Shown one piece after another: positions 36,809 through 45,675 of a stretch of 64,000 nucleotides of DNA. The DNA is taken from positions 186,001 through 250,000 of the forward strand of contig NZ_BBQF01000002.1 of assembly GCF_000813345.1 (NCBI RefSeq). Direction: 5' to 3'. The stretch's first letter is position 1. Each line of letters begins with the position of its first letter. The notes below the pieces were generated by a model, which made no database searches, had not been told where the DNA came from, and worked only from the letters and a program-made list of their open reading frames with translations. Made by a program: the position numbers and the translations under genes. The stretch is from Sulfurospirillum arsenophilum NBRC 109478. Lineage in GTDB: Bacteria; Campylobacterota; Campylobacteria; Campylobacterales; Sulfurospirillaceae.

Positions 36809-38068
36809 TTATTTTGTCACAAGTTTTGGAACAGTAATCGAACCAAATGGAAGCACAATGATGCTTGCATCTGCACCTTTTTCTTTGATCGCTTCTGCAA
36901 GTGCTACATGTAAATCATGGTAAGGCTTTAAGTGTACCGCTTTCATCTCTTCATCCGTGAGTTCACTCACCGCCCAACTTTGCGCCCAAAGGTTAATCTC
37001 AGCCATTTTAGCCGCTTTGTGATAGCCTAGTTTATAACCGCATTTGATTTTATCCAGTACCGCTTGTGCTGAGTGTGCTGAACTCATCAGTTTGAAAAAT
37101 CCTTCCTCACCAATACCTGTACGGCATTTTGCAACCATGATAAGAATACCATTTTCTTTCAGTGCGAGCTTGCCGTTATCAAGAGCTTTTTGAGATTGGT
37201 AAAGGTCAATGTCCATCGGATACGGAGCAACAGAGATAACGATGTCTGCTTTTTGAGGAATATTGACACAAAAGACTTCATCGGCTTTATCAATGCCTGC
37301 ATAAAATGAATCACTGAGATCGCCAGCTCTTACAGCACAAATATCGTGATCGCTATCAAGTACAGTCATAATGGCAAAGACATCAATGTGTTTTAAAACA
37401 CCCATGGCATCCATCATATCTTCATGCACAGGATTGCCTTTTAGGCTAAGCGCTTGTGCATTGGGGTGAAGGGCTAAAAGGTGATTTTGTTGAATCGTAT
37501 CATACGCCGCAACACCTGGTAAAAAGGCTTTTCTACCTCCTGTATACCCTGCGAAGTAGTGTGGTTCAACCGAACCAATAGGACATACTTTTTTTGCCTC
37601 TGCTACAATTTTATTGAGATACATCTCTGTGCCATTGGTTGATTTACCAAGATAGACCATTTCATCGTTATGAGAATCGTGACTCCAGAGACGATTTTTA
37701 GCTTTTAAATCCTCATAAATCTCTTTACCTAAGATAAAATGCCACTCTTCCTCTGTTGGCGCTCTATGACAGCCTGTTGCTACGATAAAGAAAATATCTT
37801 TATCTTTGATCTTTGGATAGATACGAGCAAGCACTTTACGCGTTGGAGTAGGGCGAGTACCATCATTGACAATAAATACAATACGCTCATCTGTATCGAT
37901 AAATGTATCAAAAGCCTCTTTACCAATAGGGTGAGCTAGAGCTTCATCAATCGCATGATTGTAGTCAATCTTAGGGACACTATTAGGATTGTAGACACCT
38001 ATAAGCTGTTTTTCGTTAATATCCAACTCGAATTTTTCATCTTTTCCATATCCAACACTAACTTTCAT
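36809..38068 (-). CDS. larA: Nickel-dependent 2-hydroxyacid racemase, LarA family
   Basis: 419 aa, lactate racemase superfamily, using a nickel-pincer nucleotide bound to a Lys. The catalytic spacing of L. plantarum LarA is kept: His170, Lys180 and His196 in EPHYFAGYTGGRK and DTIQQNH match His174, Lys184 and His200 (intervals 10 and 16). Arg72 (NDGTRPTPT) and His101 (TGCHRAP) match Arg75 and His108. The substrate is uncertain because the superfamily includes lactate, malate and other 2-hydroxyacid racemases. The neighbouring dicarboxylate transporter and hydro-lyase favour a dicarboxylate substrate; that is inference. First gene of the lar set, behind a 419-base non-coding stretch. Confidence 0.92.
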   Translation of the reverse strand: MKVSVGYGKDEKFELDINEKQLIGVYNPNSVPKIDYNHAIDEALAHPIGKEAFDTFIDTDERIVFIVNDGTRPTPTRKVLARIYPKIKDKDIFFIVATGCHRAPTEEEWHFILGKEIYEDLKAKNRLWSHDSHNDEMVYLGKSTNGTEMYLNKIVAEAKKVCPIGSVEPHYFAGYTGGRKAFLPGVAAYDTIQQNHLLALHPNAQALSLKGNPVHEDMMDAMGVLKHIDVFAIMTVLDSDHDICAVRAGDLSDSFYAGIDKADEVFCVNIPQKADIVISVAPYPMDIDLYQSQKALDNGKLALKENGILIMVAKCRTGIGEEGFFKLMSSAHSAQAVLDKIKCGYKLGYHKAAKMAEINLWAQSWAVSELTDEEMKAVHLKPYHDLHVALAEAIKEKGADASIIVLPFGSITVPKLVTK

Positions 38069-38173
38069 ACATTATCCTTTATCACCATTTATATATTTTC
38101 TAATTTAGACTTCAATGCCACCATAATTTCATCAAAATATTACCTTCAAAACTTAACTATTGATACATGATAT

Positions 38174-38188
38174 TTTATCACCGATAAA
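38174..38188. promoter_or_regulatory. Candidate operator upstream of larA
   Basis: TTTATC-ACC-GATAAA, 6-base perfect arms, about 105 bases upstream of the larA start. Similar half sites (TTTTTATCGA, TTTTGATAAAAA) recur at about 38205-38260. Regulator unknown. Confidence 0.35.
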
Positions 38189-38283
38189 TCAATGTTTATA
38201 AAAATTTTTATCGAAAAGAATGACGCACACAAAAAGGCCAAGAAGATTTTGATAAAAATTTTATTTTGAAAAAGAACGCAAGA

Positions 38284-38479
38284 GAGAGCCAAAATAGGCT
38301 CTCATACTTGAATGTGTCAGAATGATGTTACAGACTTTTACAAAAGTCCGTAACATTTGACCTTTTGTTTCTCATAAAACTCGTTTTATGAAGCTTTAGG
38401 AGGTGTCGGGGATATATCCCTGACCTTAAACAATGGGTTTTACTCATTGTTTAAGATACCGTTACGCAAACTGCGTAAC
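38284..38479 (-). repeat. Row of six different hairpins between hydro-lyase beta gene and larA
   Basis: In order: 38284-38303 GAGAGCC/GGCTCTC; 38325-38356 ATGTTACAGACTTTT with its near-complement (one mismatch); 38373-38390 CATAAAA/TTTTATG; about 38405-38423 GTCGGGGATATATCCCTGAC; 38425-38455 CTTAAACAATG/CATTGTTTAAG; 38461-38479 GTTACGCA/TGCGTAAC. They share no sequence with each other. On the minus strand the last one (38303-38284) is followed by TCTTGCGTTCTTTTT, so at least that one may terminate. Confidence 0.75.
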
Positions 38480-38487
38480 ATCAAATA

Positions 38488-39048
38488 CTAAAATACTTCG
38501 TATTGTGCACGGCCAATTTTATAAAGGTCTGCACCAAAAGTGTCATTAATAACCGTAAGAGGGAAATCAACAACTTCAAGTTTTCTAATAGCTTCAGGAC
38601 CCAATTCTGGGTATGCGATAACTTCAGCACTTTTAATTTGGCGTGCAAGAAGTGCGCCCGCACCACCTGTTGCTCCAAAATAAATTGCTTTAGATTTAAC
38701 ACAAGCGTCAATAACATCTTGGTTACGTTTACCTTTACCAATCATACCTTTAAGACCTTGCTCATTGATAAGTTTTGGAGAGTATGAATCCATTCTGTAA
38801 GAAGTTGTTGGGCCTGCACTACCAATTGGGTCACCCGGTTTTGGAGGAGTTGGTCCAACAAAATAAATAACCGCACCTTTCATATCAAAAGGAAGAGGTT
38901 GTCCTGCATCTAAAAGATCAACCAATTTTTTGTGTGCTGCGTCACGTGCTGTGTAAACAACACCTGTTAAATAAACAATATCGCCCGCTTTTAGTTGTAC
39001 TACATCTGCGTCACTAAGTGGTGCTGTTAAATGATAAGTTTTGCTCAT
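38488..39048 (-). CDS. Class I fumarase / L-tartrate dehydratase beta subunit
   Basis: 186 aa, the C-terminal swivelling domain of Fe-S hydro-lyases (FumA C-terminal half, TtdB). Recognised from DIVYLTGVVYTARDAAHKK, the substrate-binding GSAGPTTSYRMD, GMIGKGKR and GATGGAGALLA. It pairs with the alpha subunit encoded 10 bases upstream to hydrate fumarate to malate or dehydrate tartrate. Sequence alone does not separate the two activities. No symbol is given for that reason. Confidence 0.92.
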   Translation of the reverse strand: MSKTYHLTAPLSDADVVQLKAGDIVYLTGVVYTARDAAHKKLVDLLDAGQPLPFDMKGAVIYFVGPTPPKPGDPIGSAGPTTSYRMDSYSPKLINEQGLKGMIGKGKRNQDVIDACVKSKAIYFGATGGAGALLARQIKSAEVIAYPELGPEAIRKLEVVDFPLTVINDTFGADLYKIGRAQYEVF

Positions 39049-39058
39049 AATTTTCTCC

Positions 39059-39910
39059 TTATAGCTTGATATGCATGTGTCTTGAACTATGGCATTGAAC
39101 GTTAACGCTCACTGGCAAGCTCGCAATATGGCATGGATTTTTTTCAATATGAACACCTAGAACTGTGTTTGTTCCGCCCATACCCATAGCACCGATACCC
39201 AAGTTATTAAGAAGTACCATTAACTCTTCTTCCATTGATTCTAAAACGGGGTCTGTATTTTTGCTTCCAAGCTCTCTAAAGAGTGCATGTTTTGAAGAGA
39301 TAACCGCTTTTTCAAATGTTCCACCAATACCAACACCAACAGTAAGTGGAGGACATGGATTTGGACCTGCATCAGAAATGACTTGTTTAACGTATTCAAT
39401 AATACCTTTTCTTCCTTTTGCAGGAGGAAATACAGTTGCGCGAGAAACGTTCTCAGAACCGCCACCTTTTGCAGCATATTCGATGTCTAAGCCATCACCC
39501 TCAACAAGGTCAAAATGAATGATTGCTGGGAGGTTATAGCCTACTTCGTCTTTTAGGTTAGCTCTTGTGTCCCAATGACAGGTAGAAGCTCTTAAATAAC
39601 CCTCTTTATAGCCTTGTTCAGTTCCTTCGTTGATTGCTTTTTTCAAGCTACCACCAACAACTTTAAGATCTTCGCCCACTTTAATAAAGAAAACAGCTAA
39701 GCCTGTATCTTGGCAAAGAGGTCTTGCTTCATTTGCTGCGATATCCGCATTTTCCAAAATCTGCTTAAGAACTTGTTTACATACTTCACTCTTTTCAGTT
39801 TTATATGCAGTTTCTAATGCATTATAAGCATCTTTAGGCAAGTTTGTTGCACTGTAAAGAATCATATCCTTTACACTCTTGACGATATCTTCGTACTTGA
39901 TTTCTCTCAT
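39059..39910 (-). CDS. Class I fumarase / L-tartrate dehydratase alpha subunit
   Basis: 283 aa, the Fe-S-binding half of the two-subunit enzyme. The three cluster Cys are visible in RPLCQDTG, GPNPCPPLTVGVGIGGT and a later NPCHIASLPVSVNVQC. Further signature AKGGGSENVSRATVF. Oxygen-sensitive [4Fe-4S] hydro-lyases of this kind suit an anaerobic or microaerophilic lifestyle. Preceded by a spacer with three hairpins that separates it from the transporter gene. Confidence 0.93.
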   Translation of the reverse strand: MREIKYEDIVKSVKDMILYSATNLPKDAYNALETAYKTEKSEVCKQVLKQILENADIAANEARPLCQDTGLAVFFIKVGEDLKVVGGSLKKAINEGTEQGYKEGYLRASTCHWDTRANLKDEVGYNLPAIIHFDLVEGDGLDIEYAAKGGGSENVSRATVFPPAKGRKGIIEYVKQVISDAGPNPCPPLTVGVGIGGTFEKAVISSKHALFRELGSKNTDPVLESMEEELMVLLNNLGIGAMGMGGTNTVLGVHIEKNPCHIASLPVSVNVQCHSSRHMHIKL

Positions 39911-39956
39911 TTTTCATCTCCGAAAAAGTTGGTTTTGGTCACACATAGTACTAAGC

Positions 39957-40058
39957 GTAGAGGTGCTTTGTTGAGTTTACATTTAAAAGGAGGGCACCTC
40001 TACAGATCTTTACATGTAAAAATCTGTAAAAGTGTACATCCCCACGAAGGGAATGTAC
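39957..40058 (-). repeat. Three hairpins between transporter and hydro-lyase alpha gene
   Basis: 39957-40003 with arms GTAGAGGTGC and GCACCTCTAC (27-base loop); 40001-40028, a 28-base palindrome centred on TTTACATGTAAA with flanks TACAGAT/ATCTGTA (one mismatch pair); 40034-40058 with arms GTACATCCCC and GGGAATGTAC (one mismatch). The first two share TAC, so they may exclude one another. Confidence 0.75.
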
Positions 40059-40066
40059 CTTTAGCA

Positions 40067-41476
40067 TTATACGAAAATAAATACACCTACAAGTAAAACG
40101 GCAAGGTAAATTGCTGCGAATAGTGCACCTAATGCCCACCAACGTGCTTGGCTGATATAACCAGCACCATACCAAATTGGTGAAGGACCTGTTCCATATG
40201 GAGTGATGATACCCATAATACCAAGGCTACCTGCAAGTAAAATCATAAATGATGGTAATTGCTCAGGAGCGATAAATTTAACAGCGATCAATGCAAAAAC
40301 AGGCACCAACGCTGAAACGTGCGCTGTAACGCTTGCAAAGAAGTAATGTAATAAGAAGAATACAACAAGCATTGCAATCATCAATGAGATTGGAGCAAGA
40401 CCTGATAATGAACTCTCTGCCAAAGTACCGATCCATTTTAAGATACCTACTTTTGCTAAACCACCGGCAAGTGCAACAAGAGTGGAGAACCATACTAAAA
40501 CGTTCCAAGCACCTTTGTTACCAATAATATCGTCCCAAGAGATTACATTACAAAGGACCATTAAACCAACAATAGAAATCGCTGCGGTTGTAGCATCAAT
40601 ATGTAGTTCTTTACCAAAGATCCAAAGGACAAGTGCAAGTACAGCAAACAACAACATCATAATCTCTTTGAAAGAGACAGATCCCATTTTTTTAAGCTCA
40701 TTAGCAGCCCAAATTGGTGCTTCAGGAGATTTTTTTTGTGTTGGAGGATACACAATGTATGCTAATAATGGAGTCAACAAGAAAAGTGGTAACATCAAAG
40801 GAATCATGATAGTTGCCCATGCACCCCATTCAATCGTTACTTTAGCACTTTTAGCAATAAGATCAATCGCTAAAAGGTTTGGAGCAAGTGCTGTGAGGAA
40901 CATTGAACTGGTTACACATGTTGAAGCCATTGCTACCCATGTAATATATGCACCGAGCTTTCTTGGCTCATTTTCAGGAGTAGAGTTGAAGATTTGTGGG
41001 ATGTTGATCGCGATAGGGAAAATCGTACCACCACTTCTTGCTGTGTTTGAAGGCATAAAAGGAGCCAACAATAAGTCAGCGAATGCTACCGCATAACCAA
41101 GACCGAGTGAGCTTTTACCCATAAATTTAACCATGATAAGAGAAATTCTTTTACCAAGACCGGTTCTTTGATATCCCGCTGCAAACATAAATGCTGCAAA
41201 GATCAACCAAATAATAGAGTTGGAAAAACCAGAAAGCGCCCACTTAATACCCTCAGCAGGTTTTGGATCAATAATGCCCATTAAGGCAACTAAACATACA
41301 CCAATCCAACCTACAAGTGCAGCAGGGACTGGTTCAAGAACAAGACCTACAACAACTCCTAGAAAAATTGCCATAAAGTGCCAAGCATTAGCACTTAAAC
41401 CTTCAGGGGCTGGGATAAACCAAACAACTAACACTACCAATACTGGGATCAGCATGGATATTGCTTTTTTCGACAT
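40067..41476 (-). CDS. DASS-family anion:Na+ or antiporter dicarboxylate transporter
   Basis: 469 aa with about 12 membrane segments. Family marks are the SNT-type motif LLAPFMPSNTARSGGTIFPI and the late NVLVWFSTLVALAGGLAKVG and GIITPYGTGPSPIWYGAGYI, as in CitT/TtdT/YbhI. These carry di- or tricarboxylates, often as antiporters against succinate. ATG 41476 has GGAGG upstream. It heads the leftward set transporter, hydro-lyase alpha, beta, then lar genes, which resembles the E. coli ttdA-ttdB-ttdT grouping. Confidence 0.92.
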   Translation of the reverse strand: MSKKAISMLIPVLVVLVVWFIPAPEGLSANAWHFMAIFLGVVVGLVLEPVPAALVGWIGVCLVALMGIIDPKPAEGIKWALSGFSNSIIWLIFAAFMFAAGYQRTGLGKRISLIMVKFMGKSSLGLGYAVAFADLLLAPFMPSNTARSGGTIFPIAINIPQIFNSTPENEPRKLGAYITWVAMASTCVTSSMFLTALAPNLLAIDLIAKSAKVTIEWGAWATIMIPLMLPLFLLTPLLAYIVYPPTQKKSPEAPIWAANELKKMGSVSFKEIMMLLFAVLALVLWIFGKELHIDATTAAISIVGLMVLCNVISWDDIIGNKGAWNVLVWFSTLVALAGGLAKVGILKWIGTLAESSLSGLAPISLMIAMLVVFFLLHYFFASVTAHVSALVPVFALIAVKFIAPEQLPSFMILLAGSLGIMGIITPYGTGPSPIWYGAGYISQARWWALGALFAAIYLAVLLVGVFIFV

Positions 41477-41563
41477 CGCGAAACCTCCATAAATAAATTT
41501 TACTCAACATCTCGTAATTAAGACTGGTGTAATTATATGGCGATAAAAGAGATATAAATGAGA

Positions 41564-41760
41564 CTTTTTTGATAGAATTACGAAAAAACATCACTTTATA
41601 CTTATATAAATCTTAAAAAATATAACTGTATTGTTTTTTTATAGCTAAATTTTATAATTAGGCTTTTTTGATAGAATTAGAAAAAAATTATGACTGGATA
41701 CTTATGAATATAGTAAAAATTATAATTGTACTGTTTTTTTACAGTTCAATTGCATATGCT
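41564..41760. repeat. Diverged 100-bp direct duplication covering the start of the sensor kinase gene
   Basis: CTTTTTTGATAGAATTA at 41564 recurs at 41663, ATACTTAT at 41598 and 41698, and TATAAxTGTAxTGTTTTTTTA at 41621 and 41721. The offset is 99-100 bp. The second copy carries the real ATG and signal peptide; the first has decayed. Confidence 0.8.
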
Positions 41761-43890
41761 AACGAGATTTTATTGCTTCATTCCTATAATAAAGGGCTCA
41801 AATGGAGTGACGGGATTTCACGTGGAATTGAAGATGTCATGCTAAAACATCCTCAATATGAACTTACCACAGAGTATATGGATAGCAAAAAGATCGAATC
41901 CCAATTTTATTTTGAAGAATTACTTGATCTTTATAAGAAAAAGTTTCGTCATCGAAGTTATAAAGCGATCATTGCTGCAGACAATTACGCTTATGACTTT
42001 GTTCTTAAATACCACCGTGAACTTTTCCCAAATACTCCTGTCGTTTTCTGTGGTGTTGAGAATTTCAACCCAAAAGATTTAGACAACTATTTGAAACAAT
42101 ATGTTACGGGTGTTGTAGAGTATAAAGATATACGTGCGAACTTAGATCTTATCTATCAGCTCTTTCCTGCAACAAAAATGGTTTATATTATCAGTGATGA
42201 TGCTTATTCTTCTTTGGTCATTAAAGATCAGATTATTGAAGAGTCAAACCATTTTAAAGATAAATTCCGTGTTGTTTTTGACAATCAGATCGATTTTAAT
42301 ACCATTGACGAAAAAATAGCCAAACTTCCAAAGCATAGTGCGATTCTTTTTACCAGTTTTTACCGCGATATAAATGGACAATATGTACCGTATCATAAAC
42401 TGCAATCATTCTTTCAAAGATCAAATTACCCTGTTTTTGCTCTCAACCATATCCATGTCGGAGAAGGGGTCATTGGTGGGTACATGGTTAATCCATATGA
42501 ACAAGGAACCCTTGCAGCCAAAAAAGCGTTTGAGCTTATTAATGGTAGGAAGATAACATCCGTTCCTGTTGATAAACCTGCAAGCAACTACTTTTTTGAT
42601 AATAATATATTACGTAAATTTGGCATTCCGCTCAGTGACATTCCAAACCCCTCCGAAGTTCTTAATGGTGTCGAGAGTTTTTACGAAAAACACCGCAAGT
42701 TCGTTGAAAATGCTTTTGCACTGATGCCATTGCTTCTTTTGTTAACCACTATTTTGGTTCTAAACATTATTAAACGTATTTCATTGGAAAAAGAGCTTTT
42801 GCGCCAAGGGAAATTGGACTACGTTCTTTTAAATAACATACAAAGTGCCATCTTTTGGAAAGCCAATGATGGAAAAATCTTAGGGTGTAACGATCAATTA
42901 TGTCACATTTTAGAGCGCGATAAAATAGATATCATTGGAAAACACGTTAAAGAGATTATGCCTGGCATTTGTGACGCGATTCAAGAAGTACCACTGGATT
43001 GTCCAAGCAGTGCCGAAATTGAGATGCACATACCTTTCAAAGATAAAATTATCTTTGCAGTGCGTAGAACATACTATACAGATGAAAACAACCAAGAAGC
43101 GGGTGTTGTAACGATTCTAACGGATATTACAGAGAAGAAAAAGATTGACACGGAGCATAAACGCCATGAACAGTTTGTCATCCAACGCTCCAAACAGTCT
43201 GAAGTAGGGGAGATGATCGCTAGTATTGCCCATCAATGGAAAACACCTTTGGTTGAAATTTCTGCTATTGCGCAAGAACTCATCTACAAACGTCGTAAAA
43301 AACCGCTCAACGAAGAAGATACGCAAAAATTTGTAGATGACATCATGACACAAGTAAAATACATGTCTAATACGATTGATGATTTCAGACAATTTATTAA
43401 ACCTTCTTCGATGCAAACAGCATTTGATGTACGTGAAGCGATCGATACACTTTTAACGGTCGTTAACCATAATGTCAAATACAACTATATTACTATCAAT
43501 ATTGTCCAAAAACAGCAAGAACAACTCTTAGCTTTTGGTTACCCTAATGAATTTAAACAGTGCGTTTTAAACATCATTAATAATGCAAAAGATAGTATTG
43601 TGAAAAGAAGAGAGACAAAAACAACCGATGGCATCATTGATGTTGAACTTGACAGTGATGAAAACAACATCTACCTCGCCATCAGTGATGATGGTTGTGG
43701 CATTGAAAAGAGTAAACTAGAGTCTATTTTTGACCCATTTATGAGTACTAAAGCCAATGGTGATGGTTTTGGGCTTTATATGGCTCGCTTAATCATTGAA
43801 GATAAAATGGGTGGCAAAATTATTGCTAAACAGAAAAAAAGTGGTGCACAAATTTGCATTACCATTAAGAAAGCTAAAGGAGCTGTATGA
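41704..43890 (+). CDS. Sensor histidine kinase with periplasmic ABC-type substrate-binding-like domain
   Basis: 728 aa from ATG 41704, giving signal peptide MNIVKIIIVLFFYSSIAYA; an upstream TTG at 41668 would spoil it. Periplasmic residues about 20-340 resemble the ABC_sub_bind family (ILLLHSYNKGLKWSDGI, PNTPVVFCGVENF, YPVFALNHIHVGEGVIGGYMV). A membrane helix (FALMPLLLLLTTILVLNII) follows, then PAS, a HisKA box with phospho-acceptor His510 in SIAHQWKTPL, and HATPase motifs NNAKDSI and SDDGCGI. Overlaps its response regulator. Divergent from the transporter gene, so control of dicarboxylate/lar genes is a reasonable guess. Confidence 0.93.
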   Translation: MNIVKIIIVLFFYSSIAYANEILLLHSYNKGLKWSDGISRGIEDVMLKHPQYELTTEYMDSKKIESQFYFEELLDLYKKKFRHRSYKAIIAADNYAYDFVLKYHRELFPNTPVVFCGVENFNPKDLDNYLKQYVTGVVEYKDIRANLDLIYQLFPATKMVYIISDDAYSSLVIKDQIIEESNHFKDKFRVVFDNQIDFNTIDEKIAKLPKHSAILFTSFYRDINGQYVPYHKLQSFFQRSNYPVFALNHIHVGEGVIGGYMVNPYEQGTLAAKKAFELINGRKITSVPVDKPASNYFFDNNILRKFGIPLSDIPNPSEVLNGVESFYEKHRKFVENAFALMPLLLLLTTILVLNIIKRISLEKELLRQGKLDYVLLNNIQSAIFWKANDGKILGCNDQLCHILERDKIDIIGKHVKEIMPGICDAIQEVPLDCPSSAEIEMHIPFKDKIIFAVRRTYYTDENNQEAGVVTILTDITEKKKIDTEHKRHEQFVIQRSKQSEVGEMIASIAHQWKTPLVEISAIAQELIYKRRKKPLNEEDTQKFVDDIMTQVKYMSNTIDDFRQFIKPSSMQTAFDVREAIDTLLTVVNHNVKYNYITINIVQKQQEQLLAFGYPNEFKQCVLNIINNAKDSIVKRRETKTTDGIIDVELDSDENNIYLAISDDGCGIEKSKLESIFDPFMSTKANGDGFGLYMARLIIEDKMGGKIIAKQKKSGAQICITIKKAKGAV

Positions 43891-44537
43891 AAATATTGAT
43901 ACTAGAAGATAATGAACGCTTAGCCAATCTTATTGTCGAAGCTTTAGAGCAGAAAAAATACCATGTAGATCTTTTTAACGATGGCAAACGTGCTCTTGAA
44001 GCCATTGATAATGGCTATGACTGTTTTATCTTAGACATCAATGTTCCTGGAATTGGTGGGCTGAGCCTTCTTAAAGAGATTCGCAGTATGGATAACGCAA
44101 CGCCTGCTATTATCATTAGTGCCAATGTTGAACTGGACACCATTCAAGAAGCATACAGCAAAGGATGCGATGAGTACCTCAAAAAACCTTTTTACATGTA
44201 CGAATTAGAAACAAAGATTGAAAAACTTTGTAAACCAAAAATCTGCCTTGTGACCTTACAAGGTGGCTTTACCTACTCCATTGAACATGAACAGCTCCTT
44301 GATGCAACAGGCGAAGAGGTTAAACTTGCCAAAAAAGAGATTCTCTTACTCAATCTTTTTACGAAAAATCTCAATAAAAACATTTCGTTTGAACGTATTG
44401 AACAGTATGTATGGGGTGGAGAACTCACAACAACCGAAAATATCAGAGCTTTAGTCAAACGTCTTCGTAAAAAACTTCCCGATGATACCATCGAAAATCA
44501 AGGTGGCATAGGGTATCGCCTCAATTATGAACATTAA
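43887..44537 (+). CDS. OmpR-family response regulator
   Basis: 216 aa. Receiver with acidic pocket EDNE at residues 7-10 and phospho-acceptor Asp50 in CFILDINVPG, switch Lys in YLKKPF, then a winged-helix DNA-binding domain (EKILLLNLF-like helices, RALVKRLRKKLPDDTIENQGGIGYRL). Start overlaps the kinase stop (ATGA), a typical cognate pair. It overlaps the MFS gene by 11 bases. Confidence 0.95.
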   Translation: MKILILEDNERLANLIVEALEQKKYHVDLFNDGKRALEAIDNGYDCFILDINVPGIGGLSLLKEIRSMDNATPAIIISANVELDTIQEAYSKGCDEYLKKPFYMYELETKIEKLCKPKICLVTLQGGFTYSIEHEQLLDATGEEVKLAKKEILLLNLFTKNLNKNISFERIEQYVWGGELTTTENIRALVKRLRKKLPDDTIENQGGIGYRLNYEH

Positions 44538-45675
44538 AACTTTATTTGCCACGCGTGAACAGCTTCTGTATCTTTTAGCTGCTGCTGTTCCTATCGCTTT
44601 TACGGCATGGAATGCACTTTTAAATAATTTTGTCGTGGAAGTGGCTGGGTTTAATGGTGAAAAAATTGGTTTACTGCAAAGTATTCGAGAAGTTCCAGGG
44701 CTTTTAGCATTTAGCATTGTTTTTGTTTTGATCATTTTTCGCCAACAAACGGCTGCTTATGTTTCATTATTTCTTTTAGGTTTTGGAACACTCTTAACAG
44801 GCTTTTTTCCGTCAACCCTAGGGCTTTACATCACAACGCTTATTATGTCTGTGGGATTTCACTATCTTGAAACGTTGCACAGTTCACTCTCTTTGCAATG
44901 GATTAGTAAAGAGCAAGCACCATCCTTTTTAGGAAAACTCTCAGCGCTTCGCTCATTTATGGCACTGTTTATTTTAGCCACGCTCTACATTATGATGAAA
45001 ATCTTTGATGTAGGTTATATCGCTGTTTATGTTCTTAGCGGCGGGATAACCATGCTTTTAGCACTCGTGGCGTGGGTAGGGTTTGAACATTTTAAAGACG
45101 ATGTTGTGCAAGAAACCAAACTTTTTTTACGAAAAAAATATTGGCTTTTTTACCTTTTAACCTTTCTTGCAGGTGCACGTCGTCAGATTGTTGTTGTTTT
45201 CGCTGGCTTTTTACTGGTTGAAAAGTTCCATTTCAGCGTAGAAAACATGCTTTTACTCTTAATCGTCAATACAATTATAAACATGGTCTGTGCTCCCTAT
45301 GCTGGAAAACTCATTGAGCGTTTTGGTGAAAATCTTTCACTGAAACTAGAATATATCTGTATAGTTCTCATTTTTATCCTCTATGGTTTGGTACAATCAC
45401 AAATGATGGCAGTTGTTCTGTATATCTTAGATAACCTCTTTTATACCATAGCCATTGCACTCAAAACGTATTTTCAAAAAATAGCTGATCCAAAAGATAT
45501 AGCAGTAACCTCAGGTGTTGCTTCAACCATCAACCATATCGCGGCTGTTTTTCTACCTGTTACGTTGGGTATTGTGTGGATTTATTCGGCAAGTGCTGTC
45601 TTTTTCATAGGAGCAGCGATTGCATTTATTGCATTTTTATTGACATTTTTTATATCTAAAAAGGAGCCTGCATGA
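44527..45675 (+). CDS. Major facilitator superfamily permease
   Basis: 382 aa with 10-12 membrane segments in two similar halves (for example LLAAAVPIAFTAWNALLNNFVVEVAGF and LFYLLTFLAGARRQIVVVFAGFLLVEKF). It overlaps the response regulator gene and is overlapped by the next small gene, so it shares the operon with the two-component system. The substrate is not apparent; a carboxylate or drug exporter are both possible. Confidence 0.82.
   Translation: MNIKTLFATREQLLYLLAAAVPIAFTAWNALLNNFVVEVAGFNGEKIGLLQSIREVPGLLAFSIVFVLIIFRQQTAAYVSLFLLGFGTLLTGFFPSTLGLYITTLIMSVGFHYLETLHSSLSLQWISKEQAPSFLGKLSALRSFMALFILATLYIMMKIFDVGYIAVYVLSGGITMLLALVAWVGFEHFKDDVVQETKLFLRKKYWLFYLLTFLAGARRQIVVVFAGFLLVEKFHFSVENMLLLLIVNTIINMVCAPYAGKLIERFGENLSLKLEYICIVLIFILYGLVQSQMMAVVLYILDNLFYTIAIALKTYFQKIADPKDIAVTSGVASTINHIAAVFLPVTLGIVWIYSASAVFFIGAAIAFIAFLLTFFISKKEPA

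Larger units (their letters stand above)
38069..38487. other. 419-base non-coding region upstream of larA
   Basis: The half next to larA (38069-38280) is AT-rich and could hold a leftward promoter, with an inverted repeat TTTATC-ACC-GATAAA at 38174-38188 as a candidate operator. The half next to the hydro-lyase gene (38284-38479) is filled by six consecutive unlike hairpins, listed separately. No credible gene on either strand. Confidence 0.7.

Noticed and set aside
38481-38741. Open frame of 86 codons on the minus strand overlapping the hairpin region end
   Set aside because: It is an alternative frame of the hydro-lyase beta gene with no ribosome site or recognisable sequence.
43117-43416. 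Antisense frames within the kinase gene
   Set aside because: They mirror codon bias of the real gene and have no ribosome site or motif.
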